A DNA stretch of 64,000 bases, from positions 62,001-126,000 of the forward strand of contig JADWOT020001441.1 in the NCBI GenBank assembly GCA_036345935.2. Direction: 5' to 3'. Made by a program: the position numbers and the translations under genes. Source of the DNA: Taenia hydatigena (lineage: Eukaryota; Platyhelminthes; Cestoda; Cyclophyllidea; Taeniidae). Shown in pieces: positions 59,898 through 64,000 of the stretch (position 1 is its first letter; the number at the start of each line of letters is the position of its first letter). The notes beneath the pieces were generated by a model. The model was not told the DNA's origin, did not search any database, and worked only from the letters and a program-made list of their open reading frames with translations.

Positions 59898-60818
59898 ATG
59901 AATACCTGCATCTGCGGACTGTGCCTAGCGCAATTCAGAAGCTTTATCTTATTATTAGCACACTTGGACCATGTGCGCCACTGTAAGAAAATTATACTTT
60001 TGAATTTAACCCTTCTATGCAGCAACACCTTACATGCCCTGTACATGAATGCATACATTATTAAAAAACAGGAAGTTATGGAGAACTATGTGCGTTAATG
60101 CATAGGGGTGTGGAGTTAGGTCATGAAGAGTTCATTTGTACAGGGTGGGATAATGCCTGTATTAATGCAAAAGATGAAGACCTGTGTAAGAGGCGGTTAA
60201 ATTAGGCGGATCGCTGCAAAAGTCCAGCACCTCATTTTAAATGTTTCATCTATTTCAGTAAGGTTGATTTTTGATTGTCCGAATTGCACAGGGTATTACG
60301 AAACCCTCGGAATGCTCCTACGTCATCAGAGAGGTGAGAAAACTTACAAATTCACCATCATCTTTTTCATTCAGTCAGCATGTATGCTAAAATTAATTCA
60401 AGTGCATTCTTTTGAGACTCAAAATTAGCTTGGGAACAAAACATGTGCTTCTGTTGCCGCACTCACTTCGAAGACTTTGATTTTCTCATCCGCCATTCCA
60501 TCGATCCGCATATTTGTGAGCTAGAGTACATTGACCTTCAGCTCCTTAGCTATAGCACTAGCATTTCATGCCAACTCCTCCCAAAATTGTTTTGCTGTGT
60601 CACACTGCAGTCACGCGGATGGAGAATTTAGAAGTACGTCTTCAGTGCACAGAATGCTGCGCAGAGTTTATGACGCTGGAGGCTTTGGGTGAGCACATGC
60701 GTTCACATCATTTCTGTAGGTATTGCTTTATTTATCAGGCCTATTTTGCGATAATTGTGTGCTGAAACGCCTTGGCTTCTTCAACTTTGCAGGTGTTTGG
60801 CTCGAAATGCTTGCTTAG
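59898..60818 (+). CDS. Small four-finger C2H2 zinc-finger protein, gene 3
   Basis: Exons 59898-59982, 60259-60333, 60429-60515, 60611-60715 and 60793-60818 join in phase 1 to 125 residues. Introns are 276, 95, 95 and 77 bases. An in-frame ATG at 59889 would add three residues, but ATG 59898 puts the first finger Cys at residue 6 as in both paralogs. Finger 1 is CGLCLAQFRSFILLLAH with a second His six on. Finger 2 has CPNCTGYYETLGMLLRH but no fourth ligand (HQRAWEQN). Finger 3 is CFCCRTHFEDFDFLIRH-SIDP-H. Finger 4 is CTECCAEFMTLEALGEH-MRSH-H. The C-terminal CVWLEMLA matches GLWYEMLG of gene 2. Loss of the last His in finger 2 suggests that finger no longer holds zinc or never did. Confidence 0.84.
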
Positions 60819-61458
60819 AACGCAAGTTGATGCTATTATATTACCAAATTTGTGGCTAAGTAAGCAAGAACAATCACTTATGAAGGTTATTAGTATGCTG
60901 CAAAATAATTTTGTGGTAGGTCTTACATAAGCAGAGTCACCTGTGCAACACCAGTTAGGCGCTGCCTGGCTGACAATTTTAACAAACAATTCATCACGCA
61001 GCGTCAAATCTCATTGGTAGCTTAGACAGGAATAGAAAGAGACACGGTAGTATCATGTGACCAATAGTCGAGTGTAATTATAGATGTACTGCACACCTAA
61101 CTGCGAACATGACAAAATGCGCACTCCTTTTTCTGCTTCAGTGCGATCCAGGAAGCTGCCTTAGTACTCAGCTGTGAGCTTTGCTAGCAGACTTGGGCTC
61201 AATAAAGTTGGAGAACCTCAACTTTACTGCTATCACTTTGTTCTGGTTGGTGCTATACGTGGGATGGATTTTCGATGAAATGTTGTGAGACCGAGGTAAA
61301 GATACCAAAACATGTAGTGCTGGGAATAAGGAATAAAGAAGAGTATGTAAAAAACGACATGCTTTTTGGAACAAGGATGCTATACTAAAGACGTTGATGT
61401 CAGAGGCTAAACTGAGCTTCCCACTGCCAAAAGCACAAGCTAACTCTTCGATTTCCAC
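60819..61458. other. 3' flank of zinc-finger gene 3
   Basis: The first 350 bases align with the flank of gene 2, marking the end of the duplicated unit near 61170. A minus ORF (61168-61503) has no ATG and no motif. Confidence 0.35.
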
Positions 61459-61821
61459 TTGAAAGCAGCATGTTTGCTCACAGAATTTTGTGACGAAAAT
61501 CAAAACAGTTTTTTAAATACCCGCATTGGGGCTGTATCTAACAATCACTACGTAAGCAAAGATCAAGCGCTACGTCATTTGCGGGCAATTTATGCATTTT
61601 CTTGGTATCTAAGGCACTTATCGCACCATTCCGCTGTGAAAATTGCTCCGAATGAGGAAGAAAATGAAGACAAATTGAGGGGTAATAGTAAGGCAGACAT
61701 ACCATACGTGATTGCTGCTTTTGAGGAAAGTAGACGCGGAAAGAAATGTCTTTGTCACAATTTTCTAATATATAGCGGCGAGAGTGCCAATGCATCCATG
61801 AATAAGAAAAGGTCATCTTAG
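61459..61821 (+). CDS. Open frame without ATG (120 codons), unrecognised
   Basis: The + strand stays open for 120 codons to TAG 61819-61821. The middle looks protein-like: DQALRHLRAIYAFSWYLRHL, an acidic APNEEENEDKLRG and KADIPYVIAAFEESRRG. No upstream ATG exists in frame, so it would need to be an exon. It lies 640 bases after zinc-finger gene 3 on the same strand. A coincidental open frame remains quite possible. Confidence 0.22.
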   Translation: MKAACLLTEFCDENQNSFLNTRIGAVSNNHYVSKDQALRHLRAIYAFSWYLRHLSHHSAVKIAPNEEENEDKLRGNSKADIPYVIAAFEESRRGKKCLCHNFLIYSGESANASMNKKRSS

Positions 61822-64000
61822 CTTTTCTGTAATGAAGTTGGCCTCAGAAAACAGAAGGGAGCTCATCCAGCACTGCTCCATTGCACACGCGACGAAGTGA
61901 GTCATCATAAATGCGTGCTTTACTAAGCGAATTCCTTGACCAGAATTAACTCACTGAGTGGGATTCGAAATAAAGTTTCCTGTGTGAAGGATGATAACTC
62001 GACTGCTGGTCTTGATTCACAGAGTAACTTGCAAGCGTGTCAACTATGTTAGCGCCGTACTTTTGATGCATTTTTAGGCTTATGAATATAAATTCACATT
62101 GTTGGTCTCTTTTAACTAACCCTGCTACTTTTCTAGCTCTGATTTGACTTCGTTCACGGCGCTTTCATTAACCAGATATGAAGAGGCCACTCGCTGAGGC
62201 TGCTCCATTTCCAAACCCTAACCAAGAAATCCACTGGCAGGACTGCTTATCGTCAATTTTGACACGAAGCTTGTTAAAAGAGTGCTACACATGGGGAAAA
62301 GAGAAAAGAATGTGTCTCGGGAATGAATGCGCGTGCTGAATGGAAGTTAAACGGGGCTTTTAGATTGACTTTCTTCCAGGTTTTTATGCAAAATGATTAA
62401 TAATGACGCGCTGATTTGCTCAAAGCTGTGAAACGCCATAAGACGGTTTTAAATGCGTTGCCACTGGTTTCAAGCAATTTGCATAAGTATATGTGAGTAG
62501 AGTGAGAGGTTGTGGCTCTAAAAAAATATACAAATGCAAAAACAAAAAATCGGATAAAAAAGAAATGAATAATTCTTGTCGATACCGATTGGGTGATGTG
62601 ATTTGTGCATCAGCCAATTAGGTTGGGGCCATTTTATTCTTTCTTGAGTAGTGGCGTGGAAACCCTTCATTCGCTGCGCCAATGAAAGGCTTGTAGTACT
62701 CTTGATGTAATCTAAGGCAGCTACAGGTCAAACCGTTGGATTACTATCGCCAGAGCTAACGTTTAATTGGTGATGCGGCACTGTTGGCTCATTTAATATT
62801 GCTTCAAGGGGTCTATGTCCTGCTTTACCGTTTGGAAGTGTAAACAAGAGAAGGAGAATAAGCGACTTGAGACCATCATTAAACCAGCTGGGCAGCATGA
62901 CTTTAATTTCTAATGCGTAAGATAGTGATCTCTATCCTCTAACTCATCAATGACTCGCACGCCTCTCAACTTTGAAGGCAAATGGCTTTTGATGTTACGG
63001 GCCTTAAACACTTTAAACGCTCCGGTTTGCCTTCCGAAAGAAGGTGATAGGTCTGAATCCACATCTCGGCTAGCACCTTGTCTTAGTTAGGCATGGTAAC
63101 GTTTAACGTTTGACAGGCGATGACACGAAGCACAGACCTTGCACTTCTGCTAATCGCAGACGGAGTTAAAGGGCTTTCTCGCACATTCACTAAAGAAAAG
63201 GCATTCTAAGGACAAGGTAAAGGCCTCCATGTACATTTGACTAATCTAGAAATGCGAACGGTGAAAGCAATGCTGTCTATTCTTTTGATGTTACTTCAGT
63301 TCTGAGCGTTCCATCATCCTAGCCACTTTAACACGCAAGCCTTTTACGTCTGCAGCCAGGTTAGTCACTACATTCCAAATCTCGTGTCACTCTAGGGGCA
63401 AAGTCTGCCCCAATTTTAATGCAATCCAAATATGAGTTCATTTAAGCTATCTTTTGTCCGTCGCCCTACTTTCCAGAGAGGAAACAATTAATACCGGAAT
63501 GGGATTTCCTGCGATGGCATAGGATGCAGAAGAAGTAACTAGTCTAAGTGTGCTTCTAATGCGCCATGTTGAAATGAGGATTAAGGATTTGTTCATTTAT
63601 GCTTCCGAGGTATAGCTGACTAAATTGGCAAGCTAAGCACCCATTAAATTAGTAAAAATAAGTAATCCATACAGAGGTCAGAAGCCCTTTATTTCAGGAG
63701 CATGTGTTTTTTAGAATGGACTTACATACCTGAAATATACCAAGAACAGTAGGCATTAAAAATGCCTCCACGAGTATAGGGGTATTTTATGCACGTGATT
63801 AATGGGCTTTTACTGCAATATGTTTCATGGTTAAAACCGCCTTTGACCACCAGTAACATAAATTTTTCAGGCGCATCCCATCGTCCTCTAAAACAAATTG
63901 TTGCAGCGTATTTACGAAAGATAATTGCTAATCTGTGTAGGTTTGATTACCGCTCTAACATCGTTTCATGCCCATTCAACTGACATTAGAGATGCCAGTG
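61822..64000. other. No supported feature to the right edge
   Basis: Only short ORFs at 62420-62617 (-) and 63789-63983 (+). No repeats or RNA genes were noticed. Confidence 0.35.

Noticed and set aside
1..64000. CRISPR arrays, bacterial operons, ribosome binding sites
   Set aside because: No regularly spaced short repeats, and the gene structure is spliced and eukaryotic.

Overview
The window is about 41% GC by eye. It is intron-containing animal-type DNA: GT-AG introns of 45-300 bases, 3' splice sites such as tttcag, ttttag and tgcag, no operons and very sparse coding. I see no ribosomal RNA, spliced leader or well-known housekeeping gene, so the organism cannot be named. An invertebrate metazoan, possibly a parasitic flatworm, is my low-confidence guess.

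The left third (1-28150) is a mosaic of duplicated blocks. A block holding a small gene (here called the MASQ gene, after its first residues) occurs four times: copy A (1-1630), L1 (8199-9572), R (10582-12402) and L2 (about 27600-28150). L1 and R form a large inverted repeat (about 1.37 kb arms, 1.0 kb spacer), so two MASQ genes converge. A second inverted repeat lies at about 19008-21237 and 23549-25690 (block C), with block B at 22200-23530 between the arms. Other B and C copies lie at 5100-6280 and 6590-7320. The block order A, B, C, L1 is repeated as R, (extra C), B, C, L2, so the region looks like a duplicated unit with inverted ends. Nearly identical tracts lie next to strongly diverged ones, as expected from gene conversion. 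Between the repeats are a few possible unique exons: 2930-3394, 15038-15509, 17202-17451, 21447-21521 and 26873-27099.

The middle (28150-53350) is mostly non-coding. It holds a tRNA-like sequence (40085-40163), a distant MASQ relative (42213-42371), a decayed protein-coding stretch (about 44230-45710) and a few small unproven ORFs.

The clearest genes are three paralogous five-exon genes on the + strand, each encoding a 116-130 residue protein with four C2H2 zinc fingers: 29779-30638 (aligned exon 5 to 30742), 53500-54431 and 59898-60818. Exon lengths are 85, 75, 87, 105 (120 in the middle gene) and 26 bases; every internal junction is phase 1 and each of exons 1-4 carries one finger. They appear to be members of a dispersed small zinc-finger family with diverging finger ligands. 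None of the annotated genes can be tied to a named pathway from sequence alone.
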